A stretch of 64,000 nucleotides of DNA from UBA2199 sp964628035 (GTDB lineage: Bacteria > Acidobacteriota > Aminicenantia > UBA2199): assembly GCA_964628035.1 (NCBI GenBank), contig CAZVPI010000005.1, forward strand, positions 62,001-126,000, read 5' to 3'. The translations under genes and the position numbers were made by a program. Of the stretch, positions 35,524-44,280 are shown in pieces (within the stretch, counting starts at the first letter, position 1; every line of letters begins with the position of its first letter). Under the pieces are notes generated by a model, which saw nothing but the letters and a program-made list of their open reading frames with translations, did no database searches and had not been told where the DNA came from.

Positions 35524-37539
35524 ATGAGCCACGCCAACCCGACCCGGCCCCAGGGCATGCCCGAGGGGGCCTTCGAGGTCCTGCCCGCCGGAAAGGAATA
35601 CGTCCCCTACGTGCGCGCCGACCAGGCCTTGCCCGAGGTGACGGCCCGCTCGCTCGTGCTCGGCCTGATCATGGCCATCGTCTTCTCGGCCGCCGCCGCC
35701 TTCCTGGGGCTGAAGATCGGCCAGGTGTTCGAGGCCGCCATCCCCATCGCCATCATCGCCGTGGGCGTGGCGCCGCTTTTCCGGCGCAAGAGCACCATCC
35801 TGGAGAACGTCATCGTGCAGTCGGTCGGCGCCGCCTCGGGGCTGGTCGTCGCCGGCGCCATCTTCACCCTGCCGGCCCTCTTCATCCTGGGGCTCGACCG
35901 GGAGATCGGCTTCGACCTGTTCAAGATCTTCATGGTCTCCTTCCTGGGCGGGGCCCTGGGCGTCCTCTTCCTGATCCCGTTCCGCAAGTACTTCGTCAAG
36001 GAGATGCACGGCCACTTTCCGTTCCCCGAGGCCACGGCCACGGCCCAGGTGCTGGTGGCCGGCGAAAAGGGGGGCGCCCAGGCCAGGATCCTGGTCAAGA
36101 GCATGGTCATCGGCGGCCTGTTCGACTTCATGGTCCATTCCGTGGGGGCCTTCCCGGAGGTCTTCAGCAGCCGCATCCTGCCCGTCGGCCGGGCGCTGGC
36201 CGACAAGGCCAAGATCGTGCTCAAGTTCGACGTGCTGTCGGCCGTCCTGGGTCTGGGCTACATCATCGGCCTGAAGTACACCTCGATCATCGCCGCCGGC
36301 AGCCTGCTGTCCTGGCTGCTGCTGGTGCCGGTCATCCACTACTTCGGCCAGTTCATCCCGGCCGAAATCGTGGGCAACGCCCCCAAGCTGATCTCGGCCA
36401 TGAGCGCCGAGGAGATCTTCGCCCACTACGTGCGCTTCATCGGCATCGGCGCCATCGCCATGGCCGGCATCATCGGCATCCTCAAGTCCTCGAAGATCAT
36501 CGTCCAGGCCTTCGGCATGGGCTTCAAGCAGATCCTGCGCACGCCGGCCGCCGGCGAGGCCGCCGAGCCGCGCACGCAGACCGATCTGAACATGAAGTGG
36601 GTCATCCTGGGGCTGGGGCTGACCGTCCTGGTCGTCTGGGCCTTCTTCACCTTCTCGGTGCTGGCGCCGGTGGCCCAGCCGCTGAAGATCGGGCTGATCG
36701 CCACGCTGACCGTGTTCGTCATCAGCTTCCTGTTCACCTCGGTGGCGGCGCGGGCCATCGCCATCGTCGGCACCAACCCGGTTTCGGGCATGACCATGAT
36801 GACCCTGATCCTGAGCAGCCTGGTGCTGGTCGCCGCCGGCCTCAGCGGCGAGTACGGCATGTACGCCGCCCTGCTCATCGGCGGCGTCGTCTGCACCGCC
36901 CTCTCCATGTCGGGCGGCTTCATCACCGACCTGAAGGTCGGCTACTGGCTGGGCTCGACGCCGCTCAAGCAGCAGACCTACAAGTTCCTGGGCATCTTCG
37001 TCTCCTCGCTCACCGTCGGCCTGGTCATCTTCCTGCTGCACAAGACCTACGGCTTCACCGGCGGCGATGCCCTGGCCGCGCCGCAGGCCAACGCCATGGC
37101 CGCCCTGATCCAGCCGCTGATGAACCCCGGCGCCCAGGTCCCCTGGCTGCTGTACGGCGTCGGCGTCCTCACCGCCCTGATCATGGAGTTCATCGGCGTG
37201 CCGCCGCTGGCCTTCGCCCTGGGCATGTACATCCCGCTGGAGCTCAACACGCCGCTGGTGATCGGCGGCCTGATCGCCCACCTGGTCTCGCGCTCCAGCG
37301 CCGACAAGGACCTGGCCGCGAAGCGCTATGACCGCGGCATCCTCACCGCCTCCGGCTTCATCGCCGGCGGGGCCATCATCGGCGTGGTCAGCGCCATCCT
37401 GAAATGGCGGCTGCAGGACGGGCTGCCCTGGCTTTCCTGGGCCGGGGGGCGCCACGGCGAGACGATCGCCCTGGTCCTGTTCGTCCTGATCGCGGTCTAC
37501 CTCTACGCCGACTCGCGCCGGGCCCGCAGGGAGGATTGA
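35524..37539 (+). CDS. OPT-family oligopeptide transporter
   Basis: 671 aa from the ATG at 35524 with AAGGAGG upstream. About 14-16 hydrophobic helices. The N-terminal ALPEVTARSLVLGLIM and AAAAFLGLKIGQVFEAAIPI are hallmark OPT motifs, and HFPFPEATATAQVL is the conserved second one. Imports peptides by proton symport in the inner membrane. The stop codon shares one base with the ATG of the next gene, a proline-type peptidase, so uptake and cleavage of proline-containing peptides appear coupled. Confidence 0.92.
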   Translation: MSHANPTRPQGMPEGAFEVLPAGKEYVPYVRADQALPEVTARSLVLGLIMAIVFSAAAAFLGLKIGQVFEAAIPIAIIAVGVAPLFRRKSTILENVIVQSVGAASGLVVAGAIFTLPALFILGLDREIGFDLFKIFMVSFLGGALGVLFLIPFRKYFVKEMHGHFPFPEATATAQVLVAGEKGGAQARILVKSMVIGGLFDFMVHSVGAFPEVFSSRILPVGRALADKAKIVLKFDVLSAVLGLGYIIGLKYTSIIAAGSLLSWLLLVPVIHYFGQFIPAEIVGNAPKLISAMSAEEIFAHYVRFIGIGAIAMAGIIGILKSSKIIVQAFGMGFKQILRTPAAGEAAEPRTQTDLNMKWVILGLGLTVLVVWAFFTFSVLAPVAQPLKIGLIATLTVFVISFLFTSVAARAIAIVGTNPVSGMTMMTLILSSLVLVAAGLSGEYGMYAALLIGGVVCTALSMSGGFITDLKVGYWLGSTPLKQQTYKFLGIFVSSLTVGLVIFLLHKTYGFTGGDALAAPQANAMAALIQPLMNPGAQVPWLLYGVGVLTALIMEFIGVPPLAFALGMYIPLELNTPLVIGGLIAHLVSRSSADKDLAAKRYDRGILTASGFIAGGAIIGVVSAILKWRLQDGLPWLSWAGGRHGETIALVLFVLIAVYLYADSRRARRED

Positions 37540-38726
37540 TGGAAAAGGAGAAGATCGCCCAGGCCATCCAGATCCTGGGCGAGCTGGACCTCGACCTGTG
37601 GCTGGTCATCGACCGCGAGTCGGGGATCCTCAGCGACCCGGTCATGGACTTCGTCGTCGGCCAGCACGCCACCTGGCTGTCGTTCTTCCTCTTCGCGCGC
37701 AACGGCGAGAAGCACGCCGTCGTCGGCAACCTGGACGTGGAGACGTTCCGCCGCTGCGGGCTGTTCGACACCGTGTCGGCCTACAAGGGCAGCCCCCAAG
37801 AGGACCTGCTGCGCCTGCTGGGGCGCCTGGCGCCGCGGCGCATCGCCATCGACTACTCGCCCGACTGCGCCGCCGCCGACGGCCTGACCCACGGCAACTA
37901 CCTCAAGCTGCAGGAACTGCTGCAGGGGAGCGACTTCGGCCGGCGCCTGGTCCCGGCCGAGGAGCTCATCTCCCGGCTGCGCGGCCGCAAGTCGGCCGAG
38001 GAGCTGCGCCGCCTGCGCCGCGCCTGCGAGATCACGAACGGCATCTACGACCGGGTCGGCCGGGCGGTCAGGCCGGGGATGACCGAGAAGGACCTGGCGG
38101 CCTGGATCAGCGCCCGGCGGCGGAAGCTGGGCCTCGCTGCCGCCTGGCACGAGGACAGCTGCCCCGCCGTCTTCTCCGGCCCCCAGGAGGTCGGCGCCCA
38201 CTCGGCCCCCACCGGCAACGAGCTGAAGCCGGGCCACATCTTCAACATCGATTTCGGGGTCAAGGTCGAGAGGTACTGCTCGGACCTGCAGCGCACCTGG
38301 TACATCCTGCGCCCCGGGGAGAAGAAGGCGCCGCCCGAGGTGCAGCGCGGCTTCGCTGTCCTCCTGGAGGCCATCGCCAGGGCCTTTGCGGCGCTCAAGC
38401 CCGGCGCGCGCGGGATCGACGTCGACGCCGCGGCCCGAAGCCACATCGTCGCCCAGGGCTACGACGAGTATCCCCACGCCCTGGGCCACCAGGTGGGCCG
38501 CGACGCCCACGACGGCGGCGCCCTGCTGGCGCCGGCCTGGGAGCGCTACGGCCAGCTGCCGTTCATGCCCCTCGAAAAGGACCAGGTGTTCACCATCGAG
38601 CCGCGCATCTATGTCAAGGACTTCGGCGTGGCCACGGTCGAGGAAATGGTCGTCCTCACCGCCGCCGGAGCCGAGTACCTCTCGCGGCCGCAAACCGAGC
38701 TCTTCCTGGTGAAGCCCAGGAGGTGA
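37539..38726 (+). CDS. M24 metallopeptidase (Xaa-Pro aminopeptidase/dipeptidase type)
   Basis: 395 aa. N-terminal creatinase-like domain (residues 1-150), then the pita-bread domain. The five metal ligands can be assigned: Asp in NIDFGV, Asp in SDLQRT, His in LGHQVG, Glu in TIEPRIY and Glu in TVEEMV. Xaa-Pro type is inferred from N-terminal domain and context; prolidase is an alternative. Shares a base with the OPT stop codon and is followed by lipA after 5 nt. Confidence 0.87.
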   Translation: MEKEKIAQAIQILGELDLDLWLVIDRESGILSDPVMDFVVGQHATWLSFFLFARNGEKHAVVGNLDVETFRRCGLFDTVSAYKGSPQEDLLRLLGRLAPRRIAIDYSPDCAAADGLTHGNYLKLQELLQGSDFGRRLVPAEELISRLRGRKSAEELRRLRRACEITNGIYDRVGRAVRPGMTEKDLAAWISARRRKLGLAAAWHEDSCPAVFSGPQEVGAHSAPTGNELKPGHIFNIDFGVKVERYCSDLQRTWYILRPGEKKAPPEVQRGFAVLLEAIARAFAALKPGARGIDVDAAARSHIVAQGYDEYPHALGHQVGRDAHDGGALLAPAWERYGQLPFMPLEKDQVFTIEPRIYVKDFGVATVEEMVVLTAAGAEYLSRPQTELFLVKPRR

Positions 38727-38731
38727 AGCCC

Positions 38732-39625
38732 ATGGCCAGCGGCACGGCGGCAGGCGGCAGAAAGCCCGAGTGGCTCAAGACGCCCCTGCCCAGCGGCGAC
38801 GCCTATTTCGCCCTCAAGCGGCGCCTGGAGCAGCGCGGGCTGCACACCATCTGCCAGAGCGCCCGCTGCCCCAACGCCCACGAGTGCTGGAATGCGGGCA
38901 ACGCCACCTTCCTGATCATGGGCGACGTGTGCAGCCGCGACTGCCGCTTCTGCGCCGTCACCCACGGCGTTCCCTCCCCCCTGGACCCCGGCGAGCCCGG
39001 CAGGCTGGCCGAGATGGCGGGTCTGATGGACCTGTCCTATGCCGTCATCACCTCGGTGACCCGCGACGACCTGGACGACAAGGGCAGCGGCCACTTCGCC
39101 GCCGTCGTCTCGCGCCTCAAGTCGGCCCGGCCGCGGATGGGCGTCGAGGCGCTGGTCCCCGATTTCAGCGGCCGCAGCGACCTGCTCGACCGCGTCCTTG
39201 ACGCCGGGCCCGACGTGCTGGCCCACAATGTGGAGGCGGTTCCCGCGCTGTACCCGGCGCTGGGGCGCCGCGCCGGCGCCTTCGCCGATTCCCTCCGTGT
39301 CCTGGCCCACGCCAAGGGCCGGGGCTGGGTCAGCAAGAGCGGCCTGATGGTCGGGCTGGGGGAGAGCCGCGCCCAGCTGCGCGAGCTGCTGCGCCGCCTG
39401 CGCGATGCCGGCGTCGACGCCCTGACCATCGGCCAGTACCTGCGGCCCGACCGGCGCAGCCTGCCGGTCGCCCGGTATGTGCCCCCGCAGGAATTCGTGG
39501 AACTCAAGCAGGAGGCGCTGGCGCTGGGTTTCCTGGCCGTGGAGGCGGGGCCTTTCGTCCGCAGCTCCTATCACGCCGACGTCATGCAGCAAGCGGTGAA
39601 CCGTGCGCTATCTCGTATTCAGTGA
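38732..39625 (+). CDS. lipA: Lipoyl synthase
   Basis: 297 aa from the ATG at 38732 with CAGGAGG upstream. Auxiliary cluster CQSARCPNAHECW and radical SAM cluster CSRDCRFC are both present. VTSVTRDDLDD and GLMVGLGES are family motifs, as is the terminal SSYHAD. Inserts sulfur into octanoyl groups of lipoyl domains. No lipB in the window. Overlaps the next gene by 23 bp. Confidence 0.95.
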   Translation: MASGTAAGGRKPEWLKTPLPSGDAYFALKRRLEQRGLHTICQSARCPNAHECWNAGNATFLIMGDVCSRDCRFCAVTHGVPSPLDPGEPGRLAEMAGLMDLSYAVITSVTRDDLDDKGSGHFAAVVSRLKSARPRMGVEALVPDFSGRSDLLDRVLDAGPDVLAHNVEAVPALYPALGRRAGAFADSLRVLAHAKGRGWVSKSGLMVGLGESRAQLRELLRRLRDAGVDALTIGQYLRPDRRSLPVARYVPPQEFVELKQEALALGFLAVEAGPFVRSSYHADVMQQAVNRALSRIQ

Positions 39626-40340
39626 CATCCACAGCAACCTCGAGGCCTTCGAGAGGTTCCTGGCCCAGAAAAAGGTCAAGAGCGTCGACAAGATCCTTTT
39701 CCTGGGCGACCTGGTCGGCTATGGCCCCGATCCCGACGGCGTGATCAGCCAGTTCCGCCTGCTGCCGCACTTGCGGGCGGTGCGCGGCAACCACGACAAG
39801 GTGATCGCCGACCTGGAGTCGTCGGCGCTGTTCAATCCGGCCGCGGCCTTCTCCGCCGAGTGGAGCAAGCTGCATATTTCTCCGGCCAACTTCCTGTACC
39901 TGAAGAAGCTGCCCAAGGGGCCGCAGGTGATCGACCGCTTCATCACCCTCTGCCACGGCTCGACGTTCGACGAGGACTACTACGTGTTCTCGCAGTTCGA
40001 GGCCACCGAGTCCTTCCGCTTCATGACCACGTCCATCGGCTTCTTCGGCCACACCCATTTCCCCATCATTTATTACCTGCGCAACGAGAAACTCGACGTC
40101 GTGCCCCTGGTCGAGAATGCGCGCATCAAGCTCGACCGCAACACCCGCTACCTGATCAATCCCGGCTCCATCGGCCAGCCGCGCGACAAGAACCCGTCTT
40201 CGAGCTACATCGTCTTCGATTCCGTCAAGATGGAGATCAGCTTCAACCGCTTCACCTACGAAGTGGGCAAGACCCAGAGAAAGATCCGCGACGCCGGCCT
40301 GCCCGAACTCCTGGCCAGCCGCCTGGAGGCGGGCGTGTAG
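39603..40340 (+). CDS. Metallophosphoesterase (YfcE/MJ0936-like)
   Basis: 245 aa from a GTG start. Metal motifs: FSDIHSNLEA (DxH), GDLVGYG (GD), RGNHDK (GNHD), CHGS and GHTHFPI, all in family order. Overlaps lipA by 23 bp. Probably acts on phosphodiesters; natural substrate unknown. Cytosolic, with no signal peptide. Confidence 0.9.
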   Translation: MRYLVFSDIHSNLEAFERFLAQKKVKSVDKILFLGDLVGYGPDPDGVISQFRLLPHLRAVRGNHDKVIADLESSALFNPAAAFSAEWSKLHISPANFLYLKKLPKGPQVIDRFITLCHGSTFDEDYYVFSQFEATESFRFMTTSIGFFGHTHFPIIYYLRNEKLDVVPLVENARIKLDRNTRYLINPGSIGQPRDKNPSSSYIVFDSVKMEISFNRFTYEVGKTQRKIRDAGLPELLASRLEAGV

Positions 40341-40359
40341 CGCCGGCATGGAGGACCCC

Positions 40360-41400
40360 ATGAAAAACGAGGAGATCCAACGGTTCGTCGAGAAGGTGAT
40401 CAACGAAAAGATGCAGCTGCTGCTCAACCGCATCGACGCCTTCCAGAGCAGCGTCTTCCGCGACATCGAAAAGCTCAAGGACCTGGACGAGCTCACCCGG
40501 TTCACCCTGCCCCGCGAGCTCAGCGGCCGCGACGAGGACGCCGAGGCCGGGGCCGACATCGTTACCCTGAACGAATACGTCAGGAAGATCGCCGCCGCCG
40601 CCAACCAGCTGCTGCTCATCGGCGGCCTCATCGAGGGCATCAACCGCTTCTGCGACCGCGCCGCCTTGTTCCTGCTGCGCGACGACAAGCTGGTCGGCTG
40701 GCGCGGCAAGGGCTTCTCGGGAGAGAACGGCCAGATCAGCGACGAGGAGCTGAAGCGCATCTTCTTCTCCCTCTCGGCCAACACCGTGCTCAAGAGCGTC
40801 ATCGAGGCCAAGAAGAGCTACAGCGGCGATCCGCTGGCCAAACCCGACGACTTCCTGATCTACAACCGCCTCGGCGGCGGCAAGCCCAAGCGCATCTTCG
40901 TCCTGCCCTTCTTCGTCAAGGGCAAGCCCCAGGCGGTGATCTACGCCGACTCGCTCTCCGGCCGGGCGATCAAGAGCAAGCCGATCGAGATCCTGGCCAC
41001 GGTGGGCGAGCTCAGCCTCGACATGCTGCCCATCCGCCAGAAGCTGCTGGCCAAGATCAAGACCCAGGAGTTCATCGAGGACACCGAGATCGAGCCCAGG
41101 TCGTACGAGCAGCACGCCGACGAGCTGGAGAAGACCTCGGCGCCGACGCGCGAGAACGACCCCGAACGCTACGCGCGGGTGATCATCAACGACATCATCC
41201 TCTACAACAAGAAAGTGGTCGAGGACGGGATCAAGAACCGCAACCTGTACGATGCGCTCAAGGAGACCCTGCTGCAGGCCAAGGAGCTCTACCTGCGCCG
41301 CTCCAGCGACCTGCGCTACTTCGAGGAGCAGATGGTCAATGTCCTGGCCAAGGGCGACCGCGCGGCGTTGAAGGGCTACAAGTTTGAAGCTCTCAAGTAA
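40360..41400 (+). CDS. Uncharacterised GAF-like domain protein
   Basis: 346 aa from the ATG at 40360, preferred over the one at 40348 because GGAGG then sits 6 nt upstream. An N-terminal helical region, then a GAF-like fold: LLLIGGLIEGINRFCDRAAL at about residues 82-101 and FVLPFFVKGKPQAVIYADS at about 185-203. The C-terminal part is helical and charged. No catalytic motif or output domain, so it may sense a ligand or act as a scaffold. Overlaps the lytic transglycosylase gene by 17 bp. Confidence 0.6.
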   Translation: MKNEEIQRFVEKVINEKMQLLLNRIDAFQSSVFRDIEKLKDLDELTRFTLPRELSGRDEDAEAGADIVTLNEYVRKIAAAANQLLLIGGLIEGINRFCDRAALFLLRDDKLVGWRGKGFSGENGQISDEELKRIFFSLSANTVLKSVIEAKKSYSGDPLAKPDDFLIYNRLGGGKPKRIFVLPFFVKGKPQAVIYADSLSGRAIKSKPIEILATVGELSLDMLPIRQKLLAKIKTQEFIEDTEIEPRSYEQHADELEKTSAPTRENDPERYARVIINDIILYNKKVVEDGIKNRNLYDALKETLLQAKELYLRRSSDLRYFEEQMVNVLAKGDRAALKGYKFEALK

Positions 41401-43381
41401 GAGCGGCAGCACCCCCTATACGCTGCTATTCTGCCAACTGGCCGCGTTCTCCTTCGCCGCCGCCTATGCGGCCGCCTGGATCTGCCGGCCGCCGCTGGCC
41501 GCCGAGCCCGAGGCCGCGGTCGACCACCGGCAGCTTTTCGCCAACTACCGCCTGTTGACCCCGTTCCTGCGGCCGCCCACGGCCGGAAGCGGGGAGGGCG
41601 GTGCGCTGGCGGCGGAACCGCTGCTGGCGGCGCTGGGCGCCCTGGAAGCGGCCGAGACGAGCCTCGCCGCCAACGACGCCGCCTCCGGCCTGGACGCTCT
41701 GGAGTCGGTCCCCGAGCGCCCCTCGTTCCTGGCCGCCCGCCGCGATTTTCTGCGCCTGCGCCTGCTCCGCGCCGCCCGCCGCTTTGCCGACGCCGCCGCC
41801 TTCACCGACGCCCGGCCGCCCGTTGACCTGGAAGGGCGCGTTCTGCGCCTGGACTGCCTGATGCAGACCGGCAGGGCCGAGGAGGCCGTTGCCGAGTTCA
41901 AGCCCCTGTTCGCCGGCGCACGCCTCGACGCCTTTTCCGGGGCGCTGCCCAGGCCGCGCCTGGCCGCGCTGCTGCAGCGGCTGGGGGAGGAGGACTGGCA
42001 GGCCAAGTTCGAATTCCTGCTGGCCGGCCGCGACGGGCGTGAGTTCCGCCGCGAGGCGTCCTTCTGCCCCTTCCGCGGGCTGGCCCGCCTGTTCCAGGCC
42101 GAATTCGACTTCCAGCGCCGGGCCTATGTCCGCGCGCGGCAGGCGCTGCGCCTGCCGCTCCCCGGGCCCTACGCCGGCGCCGGCGAGCGCCTGCGTCTCA
42201 AGATCGACATGCGCCTGGATTCCGCGCTTGATCTTGGCCCCCGCCTGCGCCTCCTCGAGGAATCCGGTTCGCTTACGCCGGGCCTGCTGCTCGACTTGGG
42301 GCAGATCGCCCTGGCGGGGGACGACCTGGCTCGGGCGCTGCCGCTGCTCGAGCGATTCCTGGAGGAAAGCCGGGACCGCAACGAGCCGTACTGGCGCACC
42401 GTCTGGCTGCTGGCCTGGCTCCGTTACCGCCTGCAGGACCGCCAGGGAGCGTTGAAATACTTCCGCCTGGGGAGCCAAGGCACCCTCACCGGGTACCGCA
42501 TCGCCTCGCGCTACTGGCTGGCGCGGATGGAGAAACGGCAGCCTCCCGGCCTTTCCGCCTATCCTTTTTCGTATTATACGGTCAAGGCCCTGGGCAGCCG
42601 GGACGGCTTCCGCGCCCTGCACATCCCCTTCCTGGACATGCTGGACGACCCGCCCAAACCCAGGCTGCTGGCGATCGTCGCCGATCTGAGGGCGCTGGCC
42701 GGCAGCGGGCTCTGGCAGGAAGCGGACGAGGCCGTGCGCTGGGCCATCCGCGAGCCCGGACTCGGCGCGGGCGACCGCAACCTGCTCAAGGTGATCGAGT
42801 CGCTGCTGCACTACCGCCAGGGCCGATATTTTGAAGCCTACCGCCAGTTCCGGGCCAATTTCCCCGTTCCCGAGGGAGTGCGCCTGCCCAATTTCCTCAG
42901 CGGCCTCTTTTTCCCCCGGGCCTATGAAAGCCTGATCGAATCCGCCTGCCGCGAGCACGGCATCGATCGCTATCTGGTGCAGTCGCTGATCCGCGAGGAG
43001 TCCTTCTTCCGCAGGGAGGTTCGTTCCCCGGCCAACGCCCTCGGCCTGATGCAGCTGCTGCCCGCGACGGCGCGGCAGGTGGCCGCCCAGGCCGGCCTGC
43101 GCATCAAGGCCGCCGACCTGTTCGATCCCGGCCTCAACATCCGCCTGGGCCTGCGCTACCTGCAGGCGATGCTGCGGCGCTACGACGGGCGCGTGTACCT
43201 GGCCCTGGCCGCCTACAACGCCGGTCCGCACCGCGTCGACCGCTGGCTGAAGGATTTTCCCGCGGCCGGAGAGGAGGAGTTCATCGAGATGATCCCCTTC
43301 AGCGAAACGCGCAACTACGTCAAGAGCATCCTGCGCAACCGCTTCTTCTATCGCTACTACGACGGCGCCGCCGGGGCGTGA
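41384..43381 (+). CDS. Lytic transglycosylase (SLT family) with N-terminal TPR-like helical region
   Basis: 665 aa from TTG 41384. N-terminal signal or anchor about residues 13-31. A long Leu/Ala/Arg-rich superhelical region (about 60-500) is followed by a C-terminal SLT domain: IREESFFRREVRSPANALGL with catalytic Glu (about 548), MQLLPATARQVA and YNAGPHRVDRWL. Cleaves peptidoglycan strands in the periplasm. Layout like soluble Slt70. TTG start is an inference from frame and position. Confidence 0.9.
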   Translation: MKLSSKSGSTPYTLLFCQLAAFSFAAAYAAAWICRPPLAAEPEAAVDHRQLFANYRLLTPFLRPPTAGSGEGGALAAEPLLAALGALEAAETSLAANDAASGLDALESVPERPSFLAARRDFLRLRLLRAARRFADAAAFTDARPPVDLEGRVLRLDCLMQTGRAEEAVAEFKPLFAGARLDAFSGALPRPRLAALLQRLGEEDWQAKFEFLLAGRDGREFRREASFCPFRGLARLFQAEFDFQRRAYVRARQALRLPLPGPYAGAGERLRLKIDMRLDSALDLGPRLRLLEESGSLTPGLLLDLGQIALAGDDLARALPLLERFLEESRDRNEPYWRTVWLLAWLRYRLQDRQGALKYFRLGSQGTLTGYRIASRYWLARMEKRQPPGLSAYPFSYYTVKALGSRDGFRALHIPFLDMLDDPPKPRLLAIVADLRALAGSGLWQEADEAVRWAIREPGLGAGDRNLLKVIESLLHYRQGRYFEAYRQFRANFPVPEGVRLPNFLSGLFFPRAYESLIESACREHGIDRYLVQSLIREESFFRREVRSPANALGLMQLLPATARQVAAQAGLRIKAADLFDPGLNIRLGLRYLQAMLRRYDGRVYLALAAYNAGPHRVDRWLKDFPAAGEEEFIEMIPFSETRNYVKSILRNRFFYRYYDGAAGA

Positions 43382-43409
43382 CGCCCGGCCCGGGCCCCAG
43401 GGAGGGAAC

Positions 43410-44252
43410 ATGACCCGCGAGCGCAAGCTCCGCCGCATGGCGTCTCTGGCGGCAACGGCGTGCTGGATGGCCGCGGCCGCCCCCGCGGCCGACCCGCTGA
43501 CGGTGCGCACCCACTTCTACCAGATCCCGCACGTGATGAGCTGCCGTGTCTACCTGCCCGCGGGCTACGACCCGGGCCGCCGCACCCCGCTGCTCATCGC
43601 CCTGCACGGCAGCGGCGGCAGTGCCGGCAGTTTCGCTTCCCTGTGGCGCCGCGACCCGCGCGCCCAGTGCATCTTCGCCGTTCCCGAGGGGCCCTACCCG
43701 TTCCCCAGCGACAGGCAGGGAGGGAGCTCCGGACGCTCCTGGTACCTGCTGGTGAAGGAAAAGCGTGTCTGGGAACTCGCCGATCCCCTGTCCGTACGGG
43801 CCATCATGGCGACGGTGGAGGAGCTTCAGGCCTGCTACCCGGCAGGTCCGGTGTATATCCTGGGCTTTTCCCAGGGGGCCTCGCTGGCCTACCAGGCCGC
43901 CCTGGGCCATGCGCATGCCTTCGCCGGCGTCATCGCGGTCGCCGGGCTCCTGCCCCAGCAGGCGCTGCCGGCCTCCGGCCTGGACAAGGCGGGGTCGCTG
44001 CGCGTGTTCATCGCCCACGGCAGCCGCGACGCCAGAGTGCCGCCGGCGCGCAGCGCAGAGGCGCGCGCGCGCCTCGAGGCGGCCGGGCTGCAGGTGACGA
44101 TGCGCACCTTCCGCGGCGGGCACGACATCCCCCGCGAACTGTTCCAGGAGATCCTGGAGTGGATCGGCGCCTGGACGGAGGGGGCCGCACGCGAATTGAC
44201 CGGCGCGGGGCGCAGTGGTACAATTCCCGGGGCGGCCCGCGCCGCCCGCTGA
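43410..44252 (+). CDS. Secreted alpha/beta-hydrolase (esterase/polyhydroxybutyrate-depolymerase-like)
   Basis: 280 aa. An N-terminal signal peptide (basic start, Ala-rich, cleavage near residue 30). LLIALHGSGGSAGSF forms the oxyanion region and GFSQGAS (about residues 153-159) the nucleophile elbow with Ser155. AHGSRDARVPP carries the Asp and GGHDIP the His. Family of LpqC/PHB depolymerase esterases or feruloyl esterases; substrate unknown. Its 3' end carries the ddl promoter. Confidence 0.85.
   Translation: MTRERKLRRMASLAATACWMAAAAPAADPLTVRTHFYQIPHVMSCRVYLPAGYDPGRRTPLLIALHGSGGSAGSFASLWRRDPRAQCIFAVPEGPYPFPSDRQGGSSGRSWYLLVKEKRVWELADPLSVRAIMATVEELQACYPAGPVYILGFSQGASLAYQAALGHAHAFAGVIAVAGLLPQQALPASGLDKAGSLRVFIAHGSRDARVPPARSAEARARLEAAGLQVTMRTFRGGHDIPRELFQEILEWIGAWTEGAARELTGAGRSGTIPGAARAAR
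44196..44224 (+). promoter_or_regulatory. Promoter of ddl inside the esterase gene
   Basis: TTGACC (44196-44201), 17-bp spacer, TACAAT (44219-44224). The ATG of ddl lies 56 nt further on. It would allow the ddl-ruvX-mltG cluster to be expressed independently. Confidence 0.65.
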
Positions 44253-44280
44253 CGGACGGATCCGGGCTTCAGGCAGGCGA

